A stretch of DNA of 64,000 nt, taken from assembly GCF_024868665.1 (NCBI RefSeq), contig NW_026634434.1:21507-85506 (forward strand), given 5' to 3'. Below are positions 10,736 to 21,020 of the stretch, in pieces. Every line of letters starts with the position of its first letter. The stretch's first letter is position 1. The stretch comes from Triplophysa rosa (lineage: Eukaryota; Chordata; Actinopteri; Cypriniformes; Nemacheilidae). The translations under genes and the position numbers were made by a program. The notes under the pieces are model-generated. The model saw nothing but the letters and a program-made list of their open reading frames with translations, was not told the DNA's origin and ran no database searches.

Positions 10736-12425
10736 CAGTATTGTCCACTGTAAGCCTACGAGGCTACTGTCAAATAAGTTATGACTGGTACTTCCTGTGG
10801 TCACAGGAAGTCCCACACGTAACACTTTTGGCGTGGCTCCCATAGGTAGCTAATGTACACACCATTTTTAAGCTTCTGGAGCATATCTATGAGCCTTAAT
10901 GCACGTCATTGTGAAGGGCTGTGACTCTCATACACTCTACTGTTGGCTAAAGCTATATAACTCCTTACTTAGGATTATAATGACCCTTAATAGACTTTGT
11001 CCATCATTTACCTATAAGGGCCCCATAAGATAAGTTACGACTGGGACTTCCTGTGGTCACAGGAAGTCCCACACGTAACACTTTTAGCGTGGCTCCCATA
11101 GGTAGCTAATGGACACACAATTTTTAAGCATCCAAAGCACATCTATGAGCCTTAATGCACGTCATTGTGAGGGGCAAAGCCTCTCATGAACTCTGCTGTA
11201 GGTTAAAGCTATATACGTACTTACTTAGGCTTATAATGACCCTTAATAGGCTTTGTCCATTATTTACCTATGAGGGCCCCATAAGATAAGTTACGACTGG
11301 GACTTCCTGTGGTCACAGGAAGTCCCACACGTAACACTTTTGGCGCGGCTCCCATAGGTAGCTAATGCACACACCATTTTTAAGCCTCTGGGGCACATCT
11401 ATGAACCTTAATGCACGTCATTGTGAAGGGCTGTGACTCTCATACACTCTACTGTTGGCTAAAGCTATATAACTCCTTTCTTAGGCTTATAATGACCCTT
11501 AATAGGCTTTGGCCATTATTTACCTATGAGGGTCCCATTAAATAAGTTACACATGTATGTGAGCCAAATCAAATAAATCACACATGTATATACCATTTTG
11601 AGCATAATAACCATGTTACAAAGCTGTAATAAACAGTTAATTGCCAAACTGAGTCACACACACTTTTGGAACGGCCTCCCATAGGTAGCTAATGGACACA
11701 CCATTTTTAAGCATCCAAAGCACATCTATGAGCCTTAATGCACGTCATTGTGAAGGACTAATCCTCTCATACACTCTACTGTTGGTTAAAGCTGTATAAC
11801 TTCTTACTGAGGCTTATAATGACCCTTAATAGGCTTTGGCCATTATTTACCTATGAGGGTCCCATTAAATAAGTTACACATGTATTGTCATTTTGAGCAT
11901 AATAACCATGTTACAAAGCTGTAATAAACAGGTAATTGCCAAACTGAGTCACACACACTTTTGGAACGGCCACCCATAGGTAGCTAATGGACACACCATT
12001 TTTAAGCCTCTGGAGCACATCTATGAGCCTTAATGCACGTCATTGTGAAGGGCTAAGCCTCTCATACACTCTACTGTTGGCTAAAGCTATAGAACTCCTT
12101 ACTTAGGCTTATAATGACCCTTAATAGGCTTTGTCCATTATTTACCTATGAGGGTCCCATTAAATAAGTTACACATGTATGTGAGCCAAATCAAATAAGT
12201 CACACATGTATATACCATTTTGAGCATAATATCCATGTTACAAAGCTGTAATAAACAGGTAATTGCCAAACGGAGTCTCACACACTTTTGGAACGGCTCC
12301 CATAGGTAGCTAATGGACACACCATTTTTAAACCTCTGGAGCACATCTATGAGCCTTAATGCACGTCATTGTGAAGGACTAAGCCTCTCATACACTCTAC
12401 TGATGGTTTAAGCTGGATAAATCAT
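10736..12425. repeat. Satellite-like array, six units of about 256-327 bp
   Basis: The marker GCACGTCATTGTGA occurs at 10901, 11157, 11413, 11740, 12035 and 12361, giving spacings of 256, 256, 327, 295 and 326. The first three units carry a palindrome (ACTTCCTGTG/CACAGGAAGT). From the fourth unit on this is replaced by an ACACATGTAT / GAGCATAATA segment, so the array mixes two unit subtypes. No coding signal. Confidence 0.9.
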
Positions 12426-13200
12426 TGCCAAAGCAAACGAGACCACTGACAGGGGTCTTACTCTGTCTACCTAATTTTGGGCCCTTCGAATGAATCACAG
12501 ATGTGAGAAAACATTGTGTCGATGCACACCGGCGCTTTTATGTGCACGTTCGACTCGAAAGTCAAAGAAAAGGGCTTTGGGCTGTTTAAGCGTCTGTCGC
12601 ACAGCCACTGGGCTCAAATGAGGCAGTCATATCCGAGACGGGGTCCCCCGGGGCGCCGGGTGGAGACCGGGTCTTCGGGCAGGCTTCGGGGGCGTCGGGC
12701 AGGCCTCCCTCAAGTTTAGGCTGCAAGGGGAACGCGTAGGCGTTCTGAGGATGGAGGCGTGGCCAGCGGGAAGCACCGCCCAAAATAGGTTACAAGGGGC
12801 ACGCGTAGGCCTCTCGTGTACGTCGGGGTCCGGAGCCGGCCCGTAGGCTGCAAGGGGGTTGCATAGGCGCTCTTCGGGAGGCCCGGTCGCAACCTGATCG
12901 GCACGCGCGGCTTAGGATAGGACCGTACGTCGAGTTGCCCCTCTCGTGGTTCTGCCCGAGAGAGCGCCTAACCCTTCGTTCCGTGACTCAAAAATTAGGC
13001 ACTTTGGGCATTTTTCTGGGGTCCCCCGGGCATCGCCGCCGCCCCATGACGCTTCCGTTCGATCGCGGGCGCTCTCCCCTTCGTTTCGGCACCGCCGGGC
13101 GACCTGGGAAAAATTTGGGGTCGTCGGCGCGCAGCGTCCATAACTAACCGTCCGGCGCGTGTCGACTAAGTTACACAATACGTTTGATGGCCTTAGGCAT
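12426..13200. other. GC-rich tail of the inserted block
   Basis: Markedly GC-rich compared with the preceding array. It contains three copies of a short motif (TAGGCTGCAAGGGG / TAGGTTACAAGGGG followed by CGTAGGC-like sequence) near 12717, 12785 and 12845. No recognisable gene, rRNA or tRNA. Short open frames on both strands have no family resemblance. Confidence 0.5.
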
Positions 13201-13682
13201 GGAAGGTCATAATTTCACGCTAGCGTGTTCGTCTGACTCGCCCAGGCCAGTCAACGTCGCTCCGCAGAGATTGTGACGCAGCTCAGTGCTGTGGCGTTTT
13301 CCATAGGAACCCCATTCTGTCGGTTCGACACAACGTCGAGAGACCGACAGAAAGGGAACGTCTTGGTTACGGATGTAACCTCGGTTCCCTGATGGAGGGA
13401 ACGAGACGTTGTGTCCCTCATGCCACAACACTGGCCGCCCCACCCCAGGAGGATGCTTAGGCTCCTCAGACCAAAGGTGAATGAATGAGCACGCCGGCTT
13501 CCCTCTTATACCCGGACATCCGGGGAGGAGCCCGGCATGCAAATTTCATTCGCCAATTTTCATTGGCCTTTTCTAAATACTCAGAAGATGATAGGTTCTC
13601 AAAACAAACCCCATTCTGTCGGTTCGACACAACGTCTCGTTCCCTCCATCAGGGAACCGAGGTTACATCCGTAACAAAGACG
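13201..13682 (+). repeat. DIRS-A right end with inverted terminal repeats
   Basis: The 3' end of DIRS-A after the inserted block. 13460-13635 is the reverse complement of the left terminus, including the TATACCC/GGGTATAA promoter block and ATGCAAATTTCATTCGCC. Outside it, a second pair (13356-13415 and 13625-13682, core CGGTTCCCTGATGGAGGGAA) is inverted around it, so the end can fold into a large hairpin. The same structure ends DIRS-B at 46976-47289 and, reversed, DIRS-C at 50881-51190. Confidence 0.8.
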
Positions 13683-13683
13683 A

Positions 13684-14680
13684 TTTCGTCGAGGTGTTCC
13701 CATGCCATGCGCAATCCACTTGCTGGATCCTTAATGTTGACTGTTTTAATTCTTCTTACTTGTTCTGTCGACTTTATTCCTAGTTACTTGGTGAGCAGGT
13801 CGAGTTCTCCTGCTGCAGACAGGTCTAGATCAGCGATAGCGTTCAGGAACGATGTTTTCCAGGCCCAATAGTTCATTGGATGGTCATCATATGCGGTTAG
13901 ACCCGACGTCAACAGGCTGCTACGAGCTAGGTATCTGATGTGATCTCCAGTGGACGTAGAATGGTCATAGCTACCTCCATAAGGTGTCTTGTGAGCATGC
14001 GTGCGCGCAGGAGGTGAAGGATCTGCTTTGACGTTCTGTTGCGAATGACTCCCACCATGCTGAAGAACTGGGAAAGAGTTAAGCGCTTGCTTATAGCTTT
14101 GTTTTTGCGGCACTCTGCTGGTCTGAGGAGCTTGATGTGGCTTAATGTCTGCGGAAGCAGCGGCTTGATTTTGACTCTCACCGAGTGGGTGAGGCGTTGA
14201 GAAGATGGCATCATTAAGTTGAGAATGCGGAGGATGCCGCGTTGGCGAAGCACAGTCACTACCTCTTCTGACTGATAAACCTCTGTTGCATAGGCTGGCT
14301 TGTACCGACACATAAGCGGCGACTCGCTGTTCTTTGACCGATTGAGGAACCTGGTTGCTAGCCTTACTGCATACTTCAAACCCCATAACTTGAAGACCGG
14401 CCACGAGGGCATTCGCCTCTGCTATGGCAGCATCCTTTTCTTTCTCATCATTTAAAGCATCAAGATTAGCTTGAACACGAGCCTGCTCTACTTTAAGTTC
14501 GATTTCCTTCTGCGTCTGTGCTGCTCTAGCTTGCGCTGCTTCAGCCTTTGCCTTTGCCATGGCGACAGCCATACTAATCTTCGAGCTGGACGATGTACCA
14601 GATGAACGACTGCTTCTTGAATGCACAGTCTCAGACTGGATATGTTCGTTCCCTTTCCCACTGTTGCTTTGTTGTGACAT
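13684..14680 (-). pseudogene. BEL/Pao gag, N-terminal part
   Basis: Minus-strand frame from the ATG at 14680, open for 298 codons to a stop at about 13784, after which the same frame continues to the DIRS-A junction. The N-terminus is Ser-rich ('SSRSSGTSSSSK'). A long Ala/Lys/Glu-rich coiled-coil stretch follows ('AMAKAKAEAAQARAAQTQKE'), then a Pro/Gln-rich linker, then 'NYWAWKTSFLNAI', the start of the BEL/Pao gag (DUF1759-like) capsid domain. The stop near 13784 looks like a later nonsense mutation. The rest of gag and protease are missing at the junction. It sits next to the 5' LTR, as gag should. Confidence 0.75.
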
Positions 14681-14906
14681 TGTAACTCACTGCGTTGTCA
14701 ATAACAGGAGAAGAAATTATTGCGTAGCTGACAGGGCGCTCTAACGTTATCTCTTGATATTGAATTGCTTCGTAGGATGGCGATCCTTGTGACCCTTGTT
14801 TGCTGTGTCAACGCCTTTTCACTTTCATGGACTATGCTCCATTCAGCTTAAACACTCCCAAGAAACTCCAGAACACAGATGATTGGATTCCATAAAGTTT
14901 ACTGGG

Positions 14907-15354
14907 CATATTGTGAAACTGCAATACAATACAAATGAGATATACATTGATATTAAATCCAAATACAAGTGACAGAAAACAGCACGGATTATCTACACAG
15001 CGGTGATCTATATGATAAACGCAATCGAGCTAGTAAACAATCGGCAGTAATAAACACGAAGCTAACTTAGCCACCAACTCTACCGGGATGAAAATAGACA
15101 CTATCCTAATATTACATGATAAGAAATACTCACAGACGTTGCTTCAACAAAAAGGGAAGAGGAAAAGGCAATCGCTCGAGAAACGGATGACTGGGAGAAC
15201 TTGCACGCTGCTGCGACTGACTACCGCATAGCGATCGACTTCCTGATTCGTGACGTGCGCCGGTACTACGTCACTATAGTTACGAAGACAAACAGATCAC
15301 GCTGTACTGCTGGAACAAAATAAAATACCCTTTCTTTTCTCAAGCGGCACAACA
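14907..15354 (-). repeat. BEL/Pao 5' LTR
   Basis: Matches 1-255 with an extra segment of about 193 bases (about 15122-15314). The outer end on the minus strand starts TGTTGTGCCGC. The true inner end may lie a little left of 14907, since comparison is limited by the window edge. 14681-14906 holds the 5' leader between LTR and gag. Confidence 0.85.
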
Positions 15355-15394
15355 ATTGCACTTATGCTTTTTGTTGTCCTTATGTTGTTTCAAT

Positions 15395-15475
15395 TGCTTC
15401 CATTGTTTCCCTCATCTGTAAGTCACTTTGGATAAAAGCGTCTGCTAAATAACTAAATGTAAAATGTAAATGTGT
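15395..15475 (+). repeat. L2/SINE-type 3' tail
   Basis: Contains the fish repeat tail GTAAGTCACTTTGGATAAAA followed by GCGTCTGCTAAATAACTAAATG and short ATGTAAA repeats, the 3' end shared by fish L2-type LINEs and the SINEs they mobilise. It adjoins the outer edge of the BEL 5' LTR. Confidence 0.75.
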
Positions 15476-17087
15476 TTGTGTAAAACATTGTACACTAAGC
15501 TACACGAGTTTAATGTTGCTGTGGGTCAATGTTAGAGACACTTATTAAATTAAATATTTTATATATCAATATATTATTATTGTAAATATTATCATGTAAG
15601 GTTGGACCAGAGACATAATTCTTCTCCTGAGAAACAAAGAACATTTCTAAGCACAGTGAGGAACCTAGGCCAAAAGGGTGCCCCTACCTGAAAGAACAAT
15701 GCACCGATGCCTGATCAAATATCATCTTCTCGGGAAAAGGACATAGAGCATCTCTCAGTACAGTGGGAGACCTGAGCCAAAAGGACACCTTCCTTTGAGA
15801 AACAACGGACTCCCTCCAGTACAACAAACTCCCTACTGAGATAACATCTACATCTTAAACGACGCATACCAGTGAATCACAGATGCAGACCTCACCCTGC
15901 ACCCCCAACTGTTCCTTTCCTCCCCTCTCACTCAACGCAGGACACCCAAAAGCTCTAAGGACCGTACACAAGAAAAGAACACGGCACATACACAAAAAAC
16001 ATACACATGTGTTGGTATCATCCAAAAGTCTCAGTGCAACTGGTACAATGGTCTCACTCCCATAACAACAGAATGTAATGACAAAGTTTTGTGAGAACTT
16101 AACAAACTTCCCTCAGTGCTGGAACATTTCTCACACATTTGGTAACTTTCACCAATCACCTACTGTATGCAGATTAAGTACAGCCCCAGGGATCACAAAA
16201 CCCAATCACAGCCAAATTCCTAACTCTAAAGAATATTTCCATAAAGCTTTGTTCTGGTTTGGTATTTAAGGGAGGTTGACAAAAATATCAGGGAATCTGT
16301 AGCCAGATCTCCAGCACAAATTCCTGTGTGTCGTCTCTTGCCAGGTATGCAACATTGAATTTCTTTTTGCTTTATTTCTTATGATTTTCTATTATTTGTT
16401 ATTGAATTATATTGATTGCCTATTGATTATTGAATTGAATCTTGAATTGGATTTTGAATTATGCTTCCCTTACCTGGCTAATAAATTGTTATGTTTGAAT
16501 TCATTCTGTATTGTTCTGAGTTTATAAACTTTAGTAGATCACGCTATATCCTTTGTTACCGCAAATCTACGTTCAGGTTAGTGACGGACTAGAATCCTGT
16601 ATTAGGTGGAGCATTGGGGCACGCCAGCTGAGATTTTAGAGCTCCGGCTAACTACTTGGCATTAGTTTAAGTGTAATTAGACCGTAGGGGCTAATGTTTC
16701 CGTTTAGAACAGCACATATGTTGTCTGATCAATCTAAATAGGGTAAGTCTCAAACCTCTGGTTATTGTAATATTATTCTAACTAAGTGTACATAGGAAAC
16801 TATGGCATGATTATATAAAGCTACCGTCAGAGGAAGTAAGATTGGTCTATTTATCTCTATGGAGTGGTCATGACCTCTGGTTGGAAAATCATTATTTTAA
16901 GTTGCCATAGTCTAAGGGGACTAGATCAAATAATGTTTCAGGAAGTGCTGGTTGGAGACGGCCATCTGAACATTACTAGTCATAGAACCTCTGGCAGTGA
17001 CCAACACTGGTGAGTTTGGAACCGTGAGATCTGCGTATAACGGCCGGCACGAGACTCTAAGCGACATTGAGAATCGGATGAAGGTGT
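15476..17087. other. AT-rich stretch without recognised gene
   Basis: Two loosely repeated pieces at 15600-15800 (GGCCAAAAGG / GCCAAAAGGA context). A TATTTAAGG at about 16262 is followed by a TAATAAA at about 16480, an arrangement that could belong to an old LTR. No coding signal is visible and no second LTR copy is present, so I do not call an element. Confidence 0.4.
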
Positions 17088-17565
17088 TACGGTCTGGTCA
17101 GGCAGAACCCAAATGCAGGCAGGCGATGAAGGGGTTAACTTAAAAAATGATTTATTTAAACAAAAACAAAACAAACAACCCACGGTGCGGGTAACAAAAA
17201 CATAAACAAGAGACTTTTCAAAATATTAATAAAACTTCCCACAAGGGGGCAAAACGAGAACTATAAATTATACACAAAACCAAACTCACAAAACGGGCAA
17301 GACAAGGCAGGACACGAGAACTCCACAAACGAACAGCAGGGAACATAGAACAATTAACCGACAAAAACTAGAGACTGAGGGGAACATTAAATAGGGAAAA
17401 ACTCACAGAGGATAATTACAGAGACGAGGGACAGGTGACGAGGATAAAACAATCATGGAAAGATACGGGGAAACAACAGAGCGGGGCTATGAGACAAGAC
17501 CGGAGGACACGTGTTAAAAAGTAAACAAAAGCCACACAAAACACCCGCAGGACATGGTTCTGTCA
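17088..17565 (-). repeat. Possible solo LTR (TG...CA)
   Basis: On the minus strand the segment runs from TGACAGAACC to GACCGTAACA, with a TAAATAAATC polyadenylation-like block and a GCATTTGGGTTCTGCCTG 3' end reminiscent of fish LTR repeats. No flanking duplication could be identified. No paired LTR or internal coding region is nearby. Confidence 0.4.
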
Positions 17566-18333
17566 CGACCCTGTCCATAGAGTTAAAGAACTCGAAAACA
17601 GGAAGGACAGAGTCCTCACAGAAGGAGTGTAATTTAGAATAAAACAGAGGAATCAGACATCCATCCAAATTTCACAATTATTAATGATAAAAGTTAAGTG
17701 TAAGCTAAATGAGAAGTCAAGATATTATTAAATTGGAGTCAGATGAAATAGAGGTAATTAAATGAAATATGCTTTCATTCAAATATTGTTTCACTAAACA
17801 AAGAAAGACAAAAACATGTGCTGAATGCTTCGCCACGCCTCTGGATACCATCATTGGACCAGCGGGTGGTGCCTTACAATCACTACTATACTGGGACAAT
17901 AAGACACAATAGAATAGTTCAGAACTTTTGCTAGTTATTGCACAGACCACAACTGGTCAACACTGTGCCGGTCCTAGACGTCTGGGGGCCCTATGCAAAC
18001 CTTCGTGAGGGGCCCTTGTCATAATAGTTCAAACTACAGTAGATGAGCATAACTGTAAACTGTAAGATATAACATGATAAATCAATTAACACACTTAAAC
18101 AAATTAAAACTGAAAGACAAACAAACTTAAACTGACAGTGAGAACAATTAAGCATAAATTAAATTGACGTTTTGATTCACATGTAAATAATCCTTTACCC
18201 TAAGTAACATGGCTCTGGAACGATCTAGCTTTTTACTAATCAAATGAGTGATTAACAAAAATAAAACACGATAAATATAGTTTACTCAGAAAGCTAAGCA
18301 TTCGAAAACAAATCATAAACATTATTCTCTAAA
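17566..18333. other. No gene recognised
   Basis: AT-rich. A GTGCCGGTCCTAGACGTCTG block at about 17967 resembles a dispersed repeat end, but no partner end was found. Nothing else is supported. Confidence 0.35.
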
Positions 18334-19584
18334 TGTGACCCTGGATCACAAAACCAGTCTTAAGTAGCACGGGAACATTTTTAGTAAAAGACAAAAATAC
18401 ATTGTGTTGGTCAAAATTATCGATTTTTCTTTTATGCCCAAAATCATTAGGATATTAAGTAAAGATCATGTTCCATGAAGATATTTTGTAAATTTCCTAC
18501 CTTAAATATATAAAAACTTTATTTTTGTGAGTGGATGGTCTGCCACAGTGCCCCTGATTAACAACTTCAAAGGCAATTTTCTCAAAATTTTGATTTTTTT
18601 GCGCTCTCAGATTCCAGAGTTTTAAACGGTGGTATCTCAGCCAGATATTTATGGGAGGCAAATCTTGCCAAATTTAAATAAATAAATTAAACGATGAAAA
18701 TGAAAACCAGATTAGCAATTTCATTATACACAACTGCATGCACAATATGTGCCAAAATGAAAATAAAATGGAATTATTTTATTTTCATTTTCATTTTTAC
18801 ACTGACAATGCGTTGTCCCTGTCAAATTGAAAAAGAAAATACAATTGGTGATTTGACATTTCATTTTCACTAAAATCTCGAGGCAAGACTGCCAATTTGA
18901 AAATGAAAAGGCAAATGTGAAAAATAAATTGTAAAAACATTTTTTACCAAGGTTTTATTAATGTTCACGCAATAATACTGACACAATTCAAATTAAAATG
19001 TAAACTTTGATTTTCATTTTATTTTATTTTATTTTATTTTCTCTTCTCTTTTATTTCATTTTCGTTTTCGTTTTATTTTTCTTGTTCACGGTCATGCAAA
19101 TTACATGTTAATTAGTGGGTGTGGACGAGCGTCTGCATTACTGGGAACGCCCACAAAAACGTCATATCCGTTTATTCGAACGAACGTGTGTAGACCTTGC
19201 CAGGCGCTTGGCCTTAGCGCTTTGTAATGATGACGATGGCTGTGCCTGGTGCAATACCCAAAATTGTTGTGTGGTGTACTGCATCTCTGATAAGTTAACA
19301 GAGAACAAACTAAAGCATTGGAGAGCCCGTATCTCTAGCGTGCCCTGAAAAATGCCAGAGCGCGATTGTCTCCACTTGTGTATAATGAAATTGCTAATCT
19401 GGTTTTCATTTTCATCGTTTAATTTATTTATTTAAATTTGGCAGGATTTGCCTCCCATAGATATTGTCCTGTTCTAACAACTCATATATCTATAGAAAGT
19501 TTATTTATTCAGCTTTCAGATTGTGTAAAAATCTCAATTTCTAAAAATTGCCCCATAAGACTGGTTTTGTTGTCCAGGGTCACA
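18334..19584. mobile_element. Fold-back (long-TIR) DNA element
   Basis: Begins TGTGACCCTGGATCACAAAA and ends with its near reverse complement (TTTTGTTGTCCAGGGTCACA). The inverted similarity continues inward: GGGAGGCAAATC and GTGTATAATGAAATTGCTAA types at 18650-18735 are mirrored at 19376-19460. The arms are unequal because the outer left arm carries extra sequence. The centre (18736-19375) is AT-rich with an ATTTT-type low-complexity run (19020-19080). A short frame at 19115-19348 has no recognised family. No transposase, so non-autonomous. Confidence 0.7.
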
Positions 19585-19689
19585 AATGTGATGACACAAA
19601 AATTACATATTATCATGAGCAAAAGAAAAACCGTGGTGTGCATTATAGCTGAGACTCACATGAACATTGTAGAGCTGGTTTTGTGACCA

Positions 19690-20032
19690 AGGCCCAATCC
19701 CAATTCTATTTTCTACCCCTTTTTTTTGCAAACGTTAAAAGAAAACATCACCGTAAATACAAACACAAGATTGAATGTAACATACATAAAATGAAAAATT
19801 GTCATAAAAATCCACATTAATGGCAAAAATTACTTACATTTGGGTCTGCTTGCTCGAGTGAGCAGCCATGTTGGAAATTTCTCTTAGCCCTTCATTTGAA
19901 GTGAGGTCTCGAAAAATCTTTGTTTGAATGGCTATCTGGCCCTTCCCCTTAACCCTACCCCTCCAACCAAAAGAGAATTGAGACACGTGTTGAGGAAAGT
20001 GTAGGGGAAAGGGGTAGAATTGGGATAGGCCT
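19690..20032. mobile_element. Small MITE with TIRs
   Basis: The left end, AGGCCCAATCCCAATTCTA, is mirrored by TAGAATTGGGATAGGCCT at the right. ACCCCTT/AAGGGGT sub-terminal blocks lie inside both ends. At about 340 bases it is too short to encode a transposase. The ends resemble a very abundant fish MITE type. Confidence 0.6.
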
Positions 20033-20137
20033 AAGTCATTCCCTGTAAATGCTATTGAAGTTAGAATATTATTGTGTATGTAACTTTGGAGACGGTCCCT
20101 AAATTCACCACTATTGAACGTCCAGTCAAACCAACTG

Positions 20138-21020
20138 TTTCCTTTCGAAAGAAGTCTCTCAACATTGCGTTGAGCGCGATGGGGAATCCCCTTCTCCAAA
20201 CCTATACTGAAGCCTTATTGCGCAACGCCAGTAGAAATGAAAATGGAACTTGCCAATGTCGGTCAATACGGCATTTAGGGGCGTGGCCACCGCCCCTATA
20301 TAGTACACCATCTGGACAGCATACCCTCAGAATCTTTCTCCTTCACTTATCTTCGCGTGCTGTTGAGGATACACCCAGGAGAAGAGGAAGAACTAGGATC
20401 CTTCTACTCGTGCCTTCCAGCATGTCCGTGTGTGCCTTATGTTCCGGGCCCATCGACCCACAGGACACTGCATGCTCTGCCTGGACCTGGCCCATGTGTA
20501 GGCGGCTCTCTCCGATTCTAACTGCCTGCACTGCGAGGACCTTCTGGTGCGGGTGCTGAAGGCTCGAAGAGTCTTTTTGTTAGGCAGCATCCTGCCACCA
20601 CCAGCGAGCCGCTGTCGGCACTTCCGCCCCTCCCCAAGGGGAGATGAAGTGCCAGACCGCCATCAGCGCTCTCGGGTCTCCGAATCTTCTTCGCCAATTA
20701 CAGTCCGGTTTGGCGCATCGGGGAAGAGCTCATGTCGCTGGCAGCTTCCGACAGGGACCTGTCAGAGTCCGAGAGGGAGCGAGCAAAGTGGGATGCCCCC
20801 CTGCACATAGATCTCGTCCGTGTCCTGACCAAGGCTGTGCAAGACATCGACCTCGAGTGGGACTCCCCCGAGGAGCCGGCAAGGAGTAAGCTGGCCACGT
20901 GGTTTCTGCAGCCGCCACGGCGCCCAAAAGAAATGCACCCCCTATTTCCTGATGTTCACGAGGAGGTCGTGACAGGCTTCAGGATCGGCCATCTTTGCCT
21001 TGGTGGGTGGGGCAGAAGCC
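20138..21020 (+). pseudogene. Second DIRS family: 5' terminus and gag-like fragment
   Basis: The start (GTCTCTCAACATTGCGTTGA, then GATGGGG) is laid out like the DIRS-A terminus. A TATA-like CCTATATAGT (about 20312) and a Cys-rich gag N-terminus ('MSVCALCSGPIDPQD', then a Cys-x2-Cys) follow. From 20732 an open frame reads 'DLSESERERAKWDAPLHIDL' and ends with 'HPLFPDVHEEV', the DIRS gag segment found as 'YFPEMHEEL' in DIRS-C. Frames change at about 20540 and 20730. Sequence diverges from DIRS-A/B, so it is a different family; nothing of RT or recombinase remains. Confidence 0.65.

Larger units (their letters stand above)
8227..13200. other. 5-kb tandem-repeat block inserted in DIRS-A
   Basis: Comparison with DIRS-B and DIRS-C shows continuous DIRS sequence across this point. 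In DIRS-A it is broken by 4974 bases, with GGAAG on both sides (8222-8226 and 13201-13205), consistent with a 5-bp target duplication. The ends do not form clear terminal inverted repeats. The contents are a T-rich tract, three separate tandem-repeat families and a GC-rich tail, with no recognisable protein. A satellite-like block, rDNA-spacer-like DNA or an assembly join are all possible. Confidence 0.55.
3050..13682 (+). mobile_element. DIRS-A, DIRS-type YR retrotransposon with nested insertion
   Basis: A plus-strand DIRS element. Its first about 200 bases reappear in reverse complement at about 13460-13635 as the inverted terminal repeats of DIRS elements. The right end also holds a second inverted pair (13356-13415 against about 13625-13682). 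In order it has a gag-like zinc-binding protein, reverse transcriptase, RNase H and a tyrosine recombinase in place of an integrase. The 3' non-coding part stops at 8226 and resumes at 13201, where a 5-kb block interrupts it. No target duplication is expected, because DIRS elements integrate by recombinase. All coding parts are shifted or truncated. Confidence 0.85.
1..15354 (-). mobile_element. BEL/Pao LTR retrotransposon, split by DIRS-A
   Basis: A minus-strand LTR retrotransposon: the 5' LTR is at the right and the 3' LTR runs off the left window edge. In minus-strand order it holds gag (14680 to about 13684), then after DIRS-A the C-terminal half of reverse transcriptase, RNase H and integrase (3049 to 291). 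The FYVDD palm motif, the 'PRLELCTAVLA' and 'YTDSK' RNase H motifs and a DUF5641-like integrase tail place it in BEL/Pao. The protease and the N-terminal half of RT are missing, so the DIRS insertion went with a deletion of the BEL interior or was followed by one. Several in-frame stops make it dead. Confidence 0.85.

Noticed and set aside
12500..13200. rRNA gene or spacer
   Set aside because: GC content and repeats are suggestive, but I recognise no conserved 18S, 5.8S or 28S segment, so no rRNA is called.
15850..16640. Second ERV LTR with primer-binding site near 16615
   Set aside because: TATA-like and AATAAA-like signals are present, but there is no partner LTR, no coding region, and the putative primer site fits no tRNA I know.
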